Shown here: positions 32,201-47,200 of the stretch, in pieces | Numbering within the stretch: the stretch's first letter is position 1 | Layout: each line of letters opens with the position of its first letter | Source of the DNA: Branchiostoma lanceolatum | Lineage: Eukaryota > Chordata > Leptocardii > Amphioxiformes > Branchiostomatidae | DNA: 64,000 bases | NCBI RefSeq assembly: GCF_035083965.1 | Contig: NC_089730.1 | Location: 21,220,027 to 21,284,026, forward strand | Direction of reading: 5' to 3' | Made by a program: the position numbers and the translations under genes | The notes under the pieces: generated by a model | What the model was told of the DNA's origin: nothing | The model's input: the letters and a program-made list of their open reading frames with translations, nothing else | Databases searched by the model: none

Positions 32201-35200
32201 CGTCCCCCCATCCCACGGCCTCCTGTCCTGGTCATCACTACTCTGGAGCCTCGCCACTTACTTTGACTTTTCCTCTCTACACTGTACGGCACTCTGTCTA
32301 TTTTTCTTGCCTCTTGACTTTTCTCTGTTCACTGTTGATTGCTTTATCTAATTGTCCCTTCTATATTTCTCAGTGAATCATTTTCTTCAGTTTTCTGATG
32401 CCTTGGCTCTTTCTTTCTGACTTCCATTTTCTTCACTGTATGTAACTTTGTCTACTCCCCACCACTGTATATCTTGAAATGTTTGCAGTGGTTTCTTTTT
32501 TCCACTTTTTTTGCAGTGATCTCACCACCACAAATTCACAGTGAATATGCATTTTTGATGTATAGCAGAATTGTTTCAACCACAAATTTAGTTCAGAACG
32601 TGCATGTAGCAAAAACCTACTTTCCCTTCCACTTTAACTTGGATATTAAGTCCCCAAGAAACAAAATGAATACAGTACCCTGCTTTTGTTCACAAAGAAT
32701 ATATTTGGCATGTGTAGACAAAGATTTCAGTAACTTGACTGCCCTTTTTGTTTTGTAGGTATAATTAATTTTTTGGTGACACCTCAGGGGTGATGCCTAA
32801 TGGTCTAGTATTGTGTGCAGTCTGCAAAAATTCTAGACATTGTACAGGAATGTGTCCACAGGAATTTTTAGTCCATAGAAATGTTTGTTGGTTTTGTTTC
32901 TGTAGGCATCATCACGACGTCAGCATGGCGCGAGGGCCAGAAGGCCGCCCTGAAGGTGCTGGGTCCGCCCCCTAAGCTACCAAAACGGTCGTACTCACCT
33001 CCCACCAAGGACACTCAGATGTCAACAACCTCTGAGTCCAGCTCCGTCCCGGAAAGGAAGGCGGGAGGGGGGAGTAAGGAGGAGAAGGAAGATAAAACCA
33101 TTGCTAGTGGTAAGCTGCAGTACTAGCAAAAACTGATAGAGGGCAGTAGTGATATGGTTAGCTCTGTGCTGTGCCAGGCAGGAAGTCAGGAGAGGGGAGT
33201 AAGGAAGAGAAGGAAGATAAAACTATTGCTAGCGGCAAGCTGCAGTTCTAGTGTGAACTGTTAGAGGGCAGTTAAGTGATAAGGTTAGTTCTATGTTGGG
33301 AGAATTCAGGAGATGAGAAAGAGCAAAATTAAAGCATTGCAAGTAATGAGCTGCAGTTCTAAGCTAAGCTGCCAGGGGTGTATTCTATCACGGAGAGATA
33401 TAGAAATCGTGTGAGATGCACTTTTCATCCCAACTGATATGGGGCTGAAGTCGTAAACAGGTTGAAAAAAATTAATTCCTACATTTTATTTTTCCAGACA
33501 AAGACATGTCATCAGATGATGACCTATCCCAGCATCCTCTGGAGGACCTATCCCAGCATCCCCCAGCAGCGATGGATGATGGGAAGGCTCCCAACACGGA
33601 GGTCCTGTCCAAGGAAGCCCGAGGGGTGTTCGACGACCTACAACTAGACAAGTCTGGTAAGGGTGGTGAGATGATTAAATACAGTCTAAACCTGTCTATA
33701 AAGACCGACTAGAAAAATAGTCACAATAGACAGGTGGCTATTATAAACAGGATTCCTAGTGCTTGGGTGAATGGGAAAAAGTGGGCATAAATTGAAAACA
33801 TGATCTTTATGAAGAGGTGGTCACTGGTGCAGGTTTGACTGTATATCAGGTGGTCTTCATGCAGAGTAGGCTATTAGCTAGCAGAGAGCTACATGTAGCT
33901 ATGCTAAGAAAAGAAAGAAATTAGACACCCTCCTTTTGCAGGGGACACCCGATTTCTCTGGTGATTACAAACATTGTGTTCCCCCCACATAATGCCACTT
34001 GTTGTTTCCTCATGCCAGACACTAGGACAGCATGAAAATTGATTGACATGCAAGGCTTCTTGACAATTTTTTATCCATATAGCGTATTAAGGAACTCAAT
34101 GCCTGTTTTTTGTTTCCAGATGATGATGACTCAAGCACCCTGAAGTCAGAGCAGCCCGCGGCACAGGACAAACCTGCAGCTCAGAACAAACCCAGCAAGG
34201 CTGCGAAGAGGAAGGCACCCAAGGCCTCTCCTGGTAACACTGAATGCTTACTGTGCTGTGCAATATATTACTATTAATATAACACATCGGCACCATATAC
34301 ATGTAGTATACTATACACCGTGACCAATACTTGTAACAGAACAGAAAGGCATAAAATGCTTCTCCCGTTAGAACCTTTCTCTTTCTCTCCTCTCCCTTTT
34401 CCTTTTCAGTAATGAGTAGATTTTGCAACTTCTATCAAAATTTGGGAAGATGTGAAGAAAACTACAAAAAAGAAACTGTTTCATTTTTCTTAGTACAAGT
34501 AAAACACAATTTACATTAGTAAGCATTGACCCTTTGCATTTAGTGATTTTGTTCGTATTTTAAACCTATGAATGATATACATTTTTACTAAGTTACTGAG
34601 GTATGCATGGAGGATCTTTCAGTCTCTCTTAATAGGCTTTATCTCATATGTATGATTTCCGTCCCCCAGTGAAAGAATCTGAGCTTCCCGCGACAAAGCT
34701 GCGCCACTACGACCACAGCGAGGTCCGCCGCTACATGAACAAGAAGCGGAACGAGCGACAACGGAAACTCAAGGAGCAGCGAGACGCGCAGAAGAAAGCC
34801 GAGGAGGAGAAACAGAAGATGCTGGATGACCTGGATAAGAAGAGGAGGGAGGGATGGAGGGAGCACGCGAGGGAGGAGAGGAGAGGAAAGCTGAAGGGCA
34901 GCACGTTTGTGAAACCCCCCGGGAGAGAAATGGACCTGCCCAAGCGGCATCCATTCCACGAGGACAGGAGACATGTAAGTTTTGCTTTGAAGAAAAGTTT
35001 TCAGAGCTTAGAAATGAACCAAGCTGAAGACTTAGTATAAGAATTCTACAAAGAATATATTCAGATTACATGGATCTGCCCAAAAGGCACCCATTCCACG
35101 AGGACAAGAGACACATACGTTTTACTGTGAAGGAAACTTGCAGAACCTAAAGATGATCCAATCTTAAGATCTAGACTTAGTATAGGATTTCTGCAAATAA

Positions 35201-38200
35201 GGTATTCACAATGGAAGTCTTGGCGGTCATGGATGTTTTCAGCAGGCTTATGGCTGCCTTTGAGATCCCTTTTCTCAGATGGCCTCCATTGTAGATTTCA
35301 TTGTAGGTTTCTTCACTTAAAGATTATCCACTCCCTTTCCTATATGACCATTACGCTCTCACCCTTCCCAATGTCGCCCCCCTACCGTCCCCATGACCTT
35401 CACATTGATTCTCACCCTTCCCAATGTCGCCCCCCTCCCCAGATGTTACGACCCACGGCTAGCGAGGAGTCTGATAAAGAGAACGCAGGGCGCCGCGCGG
35501 AGCGACCCTGGAGCGCCTCCAGTGCTTCTGTGTCCAGCGAGGACAGGACACCTGTCGTCACTCCTGACTCTGAAAGGTGAAGGAACGAAACCATTCAACA
35601 TCAAATTTTCTGCAGCATGTTTCATCTTTAGCACACACGTGGTAGAGCTGCACACTAGGATATCATTTCCTGTTTTCATGATATAACGGACGGTTATAAG
35701 TATGGCCATACATAATCTTATTTTGTTAGTTCTGAGATGACAATGATAGGACGGCTGTGGTAAAGAATTAAACAGTTTTCCACATTGCTTACTGAGTCAG
35801 TCTCTTATTAACCTCCTTCCTGCTGCCTTACCCTGCTACCAATACAGCTTTGGTGCCAATTTAAGGATACTTCAGCAGGGAGAAGGTTGATCTTTTAGCA
35901 CTTCTTATTTAGGATAGAATGATTCTTAAACATTTCGTTGCTGCTATGACTTGAAGTCACACCAATTTAATTGAAATATGACCAATTCCTTGGAACAACC
36001 TTTGAATTCACCCATGACATATTTGCATTTCCAGGTTGCCAGACCAGACAGCTGCTGTCTTGTCAAGAACATCGGCACCCACTGCAACCTCTGTTACCAC
36101 GACAACCATTCCCCCGGCAACCACCGGCCCCTCCATTTCCATCAAGGGAATCCCCTCCGGCAGGGAGGCCGTCGCCCAGCCGGATCGACCAATCAGCTTC
36201 CACGATGCGTACATCGAGCAGCTCCACGGGAAGCAGCCGGAGGTGTCGGCCCGGTCGGGCGTGGCGTCACTAGGCAACGGTGGTTACGATGTGGGGGGTT
36301 CCCACTCGCGGCCGTACAGCTCAACTTACTCGAGATACCCCATTGGTGAGGAATTTAAATGAAGTGAACCAGACTAGAATAGCCCCATCCACCTCGAATA
36401 AAACGTAAACCAGAAAGCAGAATTGCAAAAATTTGACCAAAATACAGCCTACCGTCTTACTAGTTGCAGAACTGGACAGCCAGTATACTGATACTGTATA
36501 GATGATTTCCTGATTGTTTCATATTGTACACACTTACATGTAGAAGAGCTGGCTAATTTTTTTCATAGTAATGCCTTTACGTTCAACATAGTTAACATAG
36601 CGCTAGCATTACTTTGCAACATTTGGGTGGTTTTGTGATTGATTTTAGTAACAGGCCTTATTTGTGTAATTATAATATAACGATTTAGCAAAAAACAAAT
36701 TCTTATTCTTATAACCCCTAGGCTATAGGCATAGCTATATACATGTAGGCATAGCTATCTAGTGTGGATGACTGTAACACTCTTGTCAACTATAGTTCCT
36801 CTCTACAACACCTTTTTTGTGATAAAATGTTACAGCATATATAACCTAGACTTAAGCTCTTGCTGTACACCTTGTTCGTCCAGGCGGCTACCGCAGTTCG
36901 ACAGGCAGGAGTAAGGCTTGCAGATTGCGGCGCTGCAGGCCACGGCCGAGTCGCTGCAGGACATTTAATGTCTTTGTAATTTCAGTGTAGGGCGTCCAAA
37001 AGACGCATGGACGCATAGCTAGCTAAGACCTTGTTTTGTACACACCTTGTTCCTTCAGGCGGCTACCGCAGTTCGACCGGCAGGAGTAAAGCTGAGCGCA
37101 TCGCTGCGCTGCAGGCCACCGCCGAGTCGCTACAGGACAGGATAGAGACAGAGGCGCGGAGGATCGTGGAGGGGCTGGAGGGCAAAGAAGGTCAGTGGTC
37201 ACTTTTTTCATTCATTCAATTATTCACTCATTCATTCATGGCTTGAGGGCAAGGATGGTCATTGTTACTTTTCTCCATTCGTTTATTCATTCGTTTAATG
37301 AAGGACATTTCATTCACTCCTTCATTCATTCAATGACATTTCATTAGTTCACTCATTCATGTGATAACTTTCTTCCTTTCGTTAAGGTCCTCTATCTTAC
37401 TACCTTGTAATTGTGCTTGTTTAATTTGTTCTTGAAGATCTTGAAGAAATTACATGTATTTACTTACTAATGGATGGGACCATTCTAAAGATTCATTAAT
37501 GAATAAACTGTTACACTTGATTGGTCAGTGTAACCTGAATCAGGCTATTGTAAAGACAGCTGAAAGGTTTTGTGATATTTTCTTAGCTAAGCTTTAAGCC
37601 ATGTTTAAAGCTGATCATCTAAAAACTGACATTTTGCACATTTTGTAGCATCGCCTCCCGGTGCAGGGCGGTGGGCCTACAGCAGGGCGGACACGTCGCC
37701 ACGACAACCGACAGGTGTTCTCCCAGGTACCTCCAACAGAGACTACACCGCCTTCAAAGGGGACCTACCTGGTAACTGTTTACTTGTGTACCAAAGCTTT
37801 GTGAATATGAGTGATCTAGGACAACTGATACTTTTTACATATTTCTGAAAGTCAACTTGTATGAGTCTATGACATTTGGTGTAACGCACCAGTTTTGTAG
37901 TTTTTAGGCATGTGGTTGGTTAGTCATGTATCTAATTCTAAAATTACAAATTGTACAAACCTGTGCAGGACAGGTGTAGTTGTCTCTGCATCCCTCGTCG
38001 TCAGGCAGACTGATGACTGTAGGTGTAAGTGAGCCTGACCACCCCCGTAGCCTCCATTTGGTAGCTTCCAAAGTTGAAAGGTCACCCTCTAGTCTCCCAC
38101 AATTCCTTGCGGTCCACACTGCGCATGCGCACCAGTCTACTTAGCAGAAATCCCTGGCCGAAGTCGCATCGGGAGGGACCTCACAGGAACAAGTAGATTC

Positions 38201-41200
38201 CGCCTCTCTCAGGGTGGGAGTCTGCCTGACGACGAGGGATGCAGAGACAACTACACCTGTCCTGCACAGGTTTGTACAATTTGTAATTGTCTTCTGCATC
38301 CTCTCGATCGTCAGTCAGACTGATGACTGTAGGTGACTTAGCAGCCTGAGGCCAGGACACTCTGACCAAAACTGCAAGTTCTCACTGGCTTCCTGTAAAA
38401 CTTCTCAAAAGTCGACGATGACGACCAGTTAGCTGTCCTCATAATGTCACTGGCTGAGACACCTCTCCGTGCTGCTGCAGATACTGACGCACTCCTCGTT
38501 GAATGGCCTGTGAACTTGGCCGTATCAATACCCGCTTCTTGCAGCACTAACTTCAACCATCTTGCAACCGTTGACGACGTAACGGCCTGGTGCGGCTCCA
38601 CCATGGCTCTAAACAAAAAACTGTCGCACAAACGGAAAGTCCTTGTCCTAGCAATGTACTTCTTCAAATAATGAACAGGGCATAACTTCTTGTCCTGAGG
38701 AAAACTCGGTAAGACCACCTCATGTGTGGCCTTACCTGGACGAGAGGATTTAGACAATCTACAAACAACGAAACAAACTCCTCCTGGAATCTTCTTCTTT
38801 GTCCTGACCTCCAATAAAGAAATAGTCTGTTCTCTTCCCGCCGAAACTAAAGCTATCAACATAGTAAGTTTCAAAGTCAAAAGTTTAAGTGACAAAGACT
38901 CCGCTGGTGACCAGCGGCGTAAAAGTTTAAGAACTTTACTCACGTCCCAGGTGAACGAATACTTCGGAAGTGCTGGACGCAACTCGAATACTCCCTTCAA
39001 GAAGCGCTTCACCAGAGGATGCTGTCCTAGCGGCTGGCCCTCTACCGGGAGATGCGTAGTAGAGATGGCGGACCTGTACACGTTTAAGGTCCTGTACTGT
39101 AGACCCTTCTCATAAAGGGACAGCAGGAAATCCAGAACTTCCCTCAGAGGCGCTGAAACGGGATCAAAGTGCCCTCTAGCACACCAGCCACACCACTTGT
39201 TCCAGGCCGCAGCATACTGTCTCTGTGTTCCCGACCTCCATGAGGCCAAGAGTATGTTGCTAACTCCTGACGAAAGACCATACATGCCGTGTTGTCTCCG
39301 CAAACAGGCCAAGCGGCTAGTAGCAGCTTCTTCCCCTCTGGATGAGGTCTGTGTGACTCTGGCTGTGTGAGTAGATGTTCGTGGCGGGGTAGTAGAACTG
39401 GTTCTCCTACCAACATCTCTAGCAGGACTGGATACCAAATCGCTGTATCCCAGACTGGAGCGATCAACAACACTTGAGCTCTGTCCTGCTGCACCTTCCG
39501 TAGTGTGCGAGCTATCAGAATGAAGGGCGGGAAGGCATAAGCCATCCCCCACTCGTTCCACTTCAAGGTGAAGGCGTCGGTCCCGATTGCCTCCGGCTCT
39601 GGGTGCCAGGACACAAACTGTGGTAGCTGGTGGTTGGTTCGGGACGCGAACAGATCCACCCCCTTCGAGAGTAGTGGAAAAGTCGCTTGAAGACTTAGGA
39701 ACGTATGCCGATCCAGAGTCCATTCTGTGGCCACAGAGAAATGCCGGGAGCTGAAGTCTGCCCGCACGTTGTCTCTCCCTGGGATGTGTTCTGCTGAAAT
39801 GGACAGATTCCTGTCCGTACACCACTCCCACAGGTCCAAGGTTACGCTCAGCAGTTCTAGCGACCTCGTGCCTCCTAGGTGGTTGAGATAAGCCACCACT
39901 GTTGAGTTGTCGGAGCGAACTCTGATGTGCCCGCTCTGTAACTCCCTGCAGAAACCTCTGACTGCGAGGGAGGCAGCTTGCAGCTCCAACACGTTGATGT
40001 GTGCTGTTCTCTCCTCTGCTGACCAGCGGCCTCCCGTGTGGACGCCGTTGCAGAATCCGCCCCATCCGATCTTGGATGCATCTGTCTCCACGACCATGTC
40101 TGCTGTGGGCAAAAGGATTGGGCGACTGTTGTGGTTGGATAGCTGATCCCTCCACCATCTTAGGTCTGCTCGAGCTGCCTCTGTCAGCGGCACTAGAAAC
40201 TCCCAGTTCCCTCTCGTCACTCTGAGAACTGTGATGAGCAGACGCTGAAGACTTCTGAAGTGCAGTGGTGCGTGCCAGACTGCCCCTGTCGTGGCTTGCA
40301 TCTTCCCTATCAAGCTCGCCAACTCTCTTGCTGTGATGAGACTGTCCGTGGAAAGTGTAGCAACTGCTAGCTGCTGCAACTCCTGCACCTTGCCGTCGGG
40401 TAGAAAGGCTATCATCCGCAGAGAGTCTATTCCTGAACCCAGAAAAGTAATGCGCTGTGTTGGCTCCAAGATCGACTTCTCTCTGTTTGGGACGAAGCCC
40501 AGGCTGGAAAGTAACTGTAGGACTGCCATCAGCGCCTCTCGACAGCCCTCTCTCGTACGTCCGAAGACCAGCACATCGTCTAGGTAGACAATCAACCTGT
40601 AGCCTTGTCTTCTCAGCAGGGCGATGGGCACCTTCAGTACCTTGGTAAAGACCCTTGGTGCGGTTGCGGCGCCGAACGGGACGCACTGGAACTGGTAAAA
40701 TCGCCCCTGCCACTGGAACGTCAAGAACCTGCGACTGTTCACATCTACCGGTATGGTAAAGTAGGCATCCTTGAGATCCACCTTTCCCATGAAGTCGCCT
40801 GGCTGTAGGAGATGCTTCAGCACACCTAAACCCTCCATCTTGAACCGCCGAACTTGCAGATATCTGTTGAGAGGTTTGAGGTTGATCACGGGTCTTAGAC
40901 CCCCCGTCTTCTTGGGTACTGTAAACAAAGTCGAGACAAACTGCGTGCTGTGATAAGGCACTTCCCTTATCGCTCCCTTGGAAAGTAACACTTCTACTTC
41001 TTCGTTGAGGACCTCCACTTGTTGGGGACCTCTTGCTCGACAAGATGGAAGTCGGCGTTGAATCGGCGGCGTTGTCGCAAACTCCAACTTGTACCCTCTG
41101 ACGCACTGTAGAACCCACGGATCCGAGGTGAGCTGCTGCCACTTCTGAAGGAAGTGAACTAGTCTGCCTCCGTGCAGCATCTGAGAGGTGCCGGGTACAC

Positions 41201-44200
41201 GTTGAAGGTCGGTCGAACACCGAGCCGCTTCTCTTGTCAAGGATGAGACTGCTACTTGCCCTGCTTCCCTCCTTCCCCCTGCTTCTGAAAAGACTGGGAA
41301 GGGCCTCTGTTGTAGTACTGTCGAGTACGGCCACCTCGACTGTAGTTTGGCTTCGGCAAGTAGTTGTAGCGGTTGCTTCTGTAGCCTCCGCCTGAAGGTC
41401 TGTAGCCTCCGCCTGAAGGTCTGTAGCCGCCGCCGCGACGACCTCCACGTCCTGAGCTGGAAGACTTGTTCTTCTCCGTCTGCGTCAGCATCCCGGACAG
41501 GACCTTACTCTCTGACGACAGGTCCTTCGCCTTCGTCCCCAGGTCCGGCGAGAAGAGGAAGTTGGGATCTTCTGACGGCGTCTTGAAGAGCTCCCGGAAC
41601 GTCTTCTGGGAAGACTCAGCAATAAAAGAACGACGTGTAAATGCCAGCTGGGTATGGACCGAGCCTAACAGACGAAGGGCTGTCCCTGCACAGTCATTCA
41701 TGTCTAGCTGCAACTCTTCAAACGACTCACTACTGCATCTCTTAATCAACTGCCATAGGTTGATCAGCGGCGTAGCAACTTGCATCAAATTAGAATGGAT
41801 CGACTTGAGCGACTTATCGTGCATAACGATCAGCTCACCCTGTTTCTTGTCGTTGTCGATCACCGCCCTGGAAACGTTGTCGTTGAAAGACGGCGTCACC
41901 ATCGTAGGTGGCACGTTGTCCGGCAAGTCGTACTTCTTCTGCCACGCTTCTAAGTCGGCGCCCCGACACTGTCTGTCGTGCTTGAAGTACGCCTCCGTCT
42001 CCTCCAAGACGATGCCGTCGGCGACCCAGCGATGTCTCTCCACCGTGTCCGTCGGGTCGAACGGCTTCCACACAGTCTCCCCGTCTTCGGAACCGCCGCT
42101 GACGCTCTCTTCCTCCGTCTCGTCACGGCACGGGGACCGCTGTCGACCTCGGTCGCATCGCCGCCGCTTCTCCGGGACGTCCGCCTCCGGAGACGAAGTG
42201 TGGCGCTTCCTGGATGTCGACTGGTCGAACTGAGACATCACCATCTCCTGAAAGGTGTCCAGCTTATCTGAAAGCAAAAAGAAACCCTGCTCTAGAGCAG
42301 AAATACGTACGTCACCGCTGGGCGTCACCGGAACTGGTGAGCGCTGTACGTTGTTGTTCTTCTCGCTCTCGCTGACTTCTCCCTCTTGTTGAGAGCCATC
42401 GGCGCCATCGGCGCCTCCGCCTCGCTTGTTGCCATCCTTCCGCCGAGTGTCCCTCTTCTCGGGGTCGGAAGACACCTCGCCTTCTTCTCGAAGTGCTGCA
42501 CTGGGACCTCGGCGCCTGTCCGCCCCGGGAGGGGTGGGAACGGCGCTCAGCACTGGCATCGAAGGCGTTGAACTGTCATGGCGCCCATCCCGGCGCACAT
42601 GGCGTCTCTTCGGGCTTGTCTCTTCTTGCCCGCGGCCGTCCCCGCCGCTGAGCCGCCGCTCTGCACTTCTACGTCCGCCCTTGGGACGTCGACTGGCCGT
42701 TGAAGTCTTCGAGGAACCTCGTTCGCGGGGCTTAACGCGCTCCTTGTCGCGGGGTGGTCAGGCTCACTTACACCTACAGTCATCAGTCTGACTGACGATC
42801 GAGAGGATGCAGAAGACAACTATGCGTCTGGCAAGCTTCGAGGGCTGGTCAGTCAGACGAGCCGCTGGCAGCTAGTGGACCAACATTTACCCACATCACA
42901 CTGGCCCGTTCAAGCCAGCAGGGTAGTAAACTTTCCCAATTGACACTTTCATTTGCTCCAGTCCATCGGGCCAATGGACTTGTCCTACCCTTACTGGTGT
43001 GTTTAGTTAGGACACAAATGAATGTGTATCTCTGTTATGATTTATCTGACCCTTACCTCTTCCCTCATGACCCCAAGAAAAGCAGCCTGTGTGCCGATTT
43101 GATCTTCTCGTGAATAAACAAAGGTACAAACAAACAAACTTCATGTATGGAAAGAGCAGGCCAATCAATTTCAACTGTCCCCCCAGGCATCAGCAGTATT
43201 ACCCAGCATGCCGCTGACTCCGAGCGGACCAGACGACAGGATTTGGCGGCGACGAAGATCCAGGCGGCGTACCGCGGGCACCACGTGCGGCAGGGCCTGG
43301 ATTGGAGACTGCCGTCAGGGCGCACACTCGGGGGAGCCAGGGGAAACCTCGGGGTAAGGACTTACAAGGAAATCTTTATTGACACAACAAAAGTACAGCG
43401 ACTTCCGTAAGGTCTTCTACAACTAAACATGCAAACAACAACCATGAGATACAAAATAATTAACCTTAGTACAAATACTTCAACATGTCGAGTTTAAACT
43501 ATCACTTACACTACTACTTCTAAGATCTAAACATTCTTTGATATATTTACCTCTTTGTACACAGTAAGGGTTGTCTCCTTCTAGAATGTATTTGAATTTA
43601 TCTACAGAATGGAATGTATCAAATTCTGTTGAGCAAGTGAAAAGAAGGTTGAACAGCTTTGAGCGCTTATCATGATATTGTGGACAATCTAGGATAAAGT
43701 GTCGTTCATCTTCAATCTCATTTGGACGTAGCTTTTAGTACTTACAGACATATCTTATGGATTCATTAAAGACTTTGTGCACAGAAAAGACATGACAAAA
43801 AGAAACGACATGTCACAAGTCATGAACTCTCATTATTCTGCTGTGCACCTAAGACCGTTAAAAAAACTGTTCATTGAGACCCTTCAAAGAATGAACACCT
43901 GGATATTTGAGGTGTGCGTACATGATCGTACATGTACACTAGGGAAAACTCCACTTACACTGCATTGCAGATATACAGTTTTTTTTCAGTCTTAGGGTAC
44001 CCGGTGGAATTATGAAAGTTAACATTACTGCGCATGTATCAAAAGGCCATTCAACAAGAAAATGCATGGGCTAAAGCGTGGACAATTTCCTTAATACGAT
44101 TTACGAATTATTTCTCCACATTTGCTTGATCAATTGACATAGAATGGCCCATGCCTACATGTACATTGTTTTTCTTTTAAAAAAAGGCAAAGTTTGTTAT

Positions 44201-47200
44201 TTCAGGTATAAGGTTAAAGTACATGTTTCCCCCTCAGCTGTCAGCAGTAGAGGAGGAAACCAGAAGTAACACCTCCAGTCTGAGCGAGGGGCGGCTTAGC
44301 GGGGGGTCCCTGTCGGAGGGAACTCTCACGGACTCCACACTAGACAGCACAAGGCAGGACCAGCCTCCTGGGAAGAAGGTAGGGATAGCCTCATCACACG
44401 GCATCTTAGTCTGGCATTCTCATGTTACATTTTCTTTTATTGAATTATAAGGTCAGTATGTTTTCATAATTATAGCAATAATAATTATTGTTCCATCCTT
44501 GAGCAGTTTCATCAGGTGGGTAAGTCATTGAATGATAAGACTATTGGTGCATAACAATATGTTTTATTCAACCAATTGAAAGTTCCAGTGACCGTCCGTC
44601 ACCTTCCTCAGGGCAATTTGGGACTGCATCTGTAAGCATCAACACCTACACCTACATTTAGTATAGCTGTAATGTAATCTGAAACAGTCAGAATTGCCCT
44701 GGAGAATGTGACAATTGGTCACCGAAAATTTTGCGTGAATATAAGACTTGGTTGTGTGCAAAAAGTTGTTTTATTCAGCAATTGGCCATAGTGGCTTTAT
44801 CAACTTACCAGTCATTTAGTCTATTACATTTTTGTTCCTTGAGCTCATCAGTGCAAACTTTGAATACACCAAGAATTTCTGAAGAAAATTGCCAGTGCTG
44901 ATATGCTATTCTAGCAACAATCTTACATTGTATTTCCTCAGATTGCAGACACATTAAGTAAGCCCGAGTTTTGTGCTTCAACCAAGAAAGGTAGGCGCTG
45001 TGTAACATACCTCTAGAAGTAGAATACATGTACACATGTAAATTTCATAGTGCCAGTTTTAGATGTTCTGAGTTGCTGGCATCTTCTTACAAGTTTACTT
45101 AGCATGTCAGTTCTTTCTCTGATAATGTCATAGCAGAAAAGCTTGATATCTTTCAGTTGATATCAACAAATACTCAATGTTTAATGCTTGAGTATTCTCG
45201 ATTTTCGTCCATTAGTAGAGTAAACTGATATGAATTAGAGCACCTTTCCCGCCTTTTCCCAGACGACTACCACTACAAGCCTGTGGAGCCGTGGAAGCCT
45301 CGCGAGGAGACAGTGAGGAGGAAGTACCCATGGGAGGAGCCGAGGGGGGACAGCCTCAGTGTCATCAACATCTACACACGCCAGTATGAGGAGGCAAGAA
45401 AAGGTATAACCTGACACCCCTATTGTGGAAGTGGGCTGGTTCAATATACAGTCAAACCTGCCTAGGCGACCACCTTTTCAACGCGACCACCTGGCCATGG
45501 CGACCGCTTTTACTCGGTCCCGAAAATTTTCCCCATAGGCACAAGCATTAAGCTGCCTGCCCAAGGCGACCACCCGTCCAACGCGACCGCGACCGCCACA
45601 AATTGGGACCGCACAGAGCACAGTCCCTGCCCATGGCGGCCGCCTAATTTTCAAGCGTGTGGTGACATCGGATCATTTTGCTGTCGGATTTCACGGAAAT
45701 GTTTTCAAGACTTTGAAGGACAAAAATAAGGACAAAAATATATGGAATAGCAATGTTATAGCATCGATTCCTCCATGAAGTGTTTTAATAAAACGTTCCC
45801 CCTATAAACATTGTAAAGACAAATGTTTGTGATGTCGTTGTGCCTATCGTAATCTTATAGTTTACCGCAAACTCAGTTCGGTTTAAACTCAATTTTCAGA
45901 ACGAATACGTAGTGCATGGCGTCAAAAAGTCAGATTTCACAGAAATTACTATCTATTTCTTGTATTTTCAACAAAAATGTGTCTGTGTCTTACTAAACAC
46001 CGCCGAAAAATGACTTCGCGGCTGGCAAAACATCGGGCGAGAAATGTTGTTCCTCGGTCCCGACGCCATCTTGGATTTGGGGCGGCCCGGATTTGGCGTA
46101 CCACTGACCTTTCTAAAACACGATGCTTTTGTGTATGAACATTTACGAATACTCTTAGACTAGTTATTTATGAAAATTAATATTCTTATTTTCTTTTTAT
46201 TTCCATGAATCTCACAAACCTTTATTGGACGCTGTGCGTTCTGCTGCACTGACTAATACCTTTCGATGCGGTCGCACAGAGCTTGGCGGCGCGGCGCGAC
46301 AAAATCACCGTTCCGTTTTCATCTTTAGTTGTCAGATCGAAAACTTTTTGCCCCTTTTATCCAGCGGTCAGCGCCCCAAAAAAGGCTGGGGCCAGCAGGT
46401 GTTTTCTAGGGATTTGTCTTTAACTTCGATGATGTGCGTTTGTGTGTGTATTATTCAATGTAACGTGTGAATGCGGGAGGGCGCTGCGAGGCATCGATTT
46501 GTAGCCATTGCTTTGTAGTCAAAATTATGACGAAAATTTGTTCACGATGTAGCGGTATACAATTATTACAATGATAACGGAAAATGTAATTTTTGTAGGA
46601 TCTTTCTGTCAATGAGAATTGAACCTGGCGGGGGTCGCGCTGTCTAAATTCACATAATTTTCCATCCATTTACATTCTGTATTTGAAAACCTCGACCTGG
46701 AAACAGGTGAGTGGAATCCTCTTCATGGCGACCACCTGTCCATCGCGACCGTTTTTACTCGGTCCGCCGGGTGGTCGCCTTGGGCAGGTTTGACTGTATT
46801 GACATTGCTGATATTGAGTGAATCATGAGTGAATCAAGCCTTTGTGTTTTACTTGGTTCCCATTTGATTGTCAGATTGAAACTGTAAAAGGGAAAAAGGC
46901 ACTACCATCAGAAAATAAGCACATTGTAAGCCCCCAAAAAGCCTGACTCAAAGAGCCTGCTAAGAAGGCTAACAATGTCCTTGGCTACGCTTTTTTTTTT
47001 TCTAGCTAGGGACAGACAAGGCTGACAGTGTAGACTAAGTGTTATACCGTTATATGTGTTTCACAGTAAGACACGCCCAGTCCGACCGTCCGAAGTCCCG
47101 GACCCCCTCCCCCCGAGGCGCCGACCCCTACAGAAACCCCTCCCCACAACCAGATGAATACGAGGAAGACTTTACCAGCTCAACGACCTCACGACCCCAA

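Larger units (their letters stand above)
38287..42819 (-). mobile_element. DIRS-type tyrosine-recombinase retrotransposon
   Basis: Inserted antisense in CEP350 intron 16. It is bounded by 49-base perfect inverted terminal repeats (38287-38335 and 42771-42819). Parts, in element order: a gag-like frame, a reverse transcriptase/RNase H frame and a tyrosine recombinase frame that overlaps the one before it, as is usual in DIRS elements. The coding parts look whole, with no evident break, and the terminal repeats are identical, so the copy is young. No LTRs and no DDE integrase are present. Confidence 0.9.

Noticed and set aside
38338-41448. Whole 1,036-residue minus-strand frame as one protein
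   Set aside because: Most of it overlaps the reverse transcriptase frame and shows no domain of its own; only the last 315 or so residues are recombinase-like.
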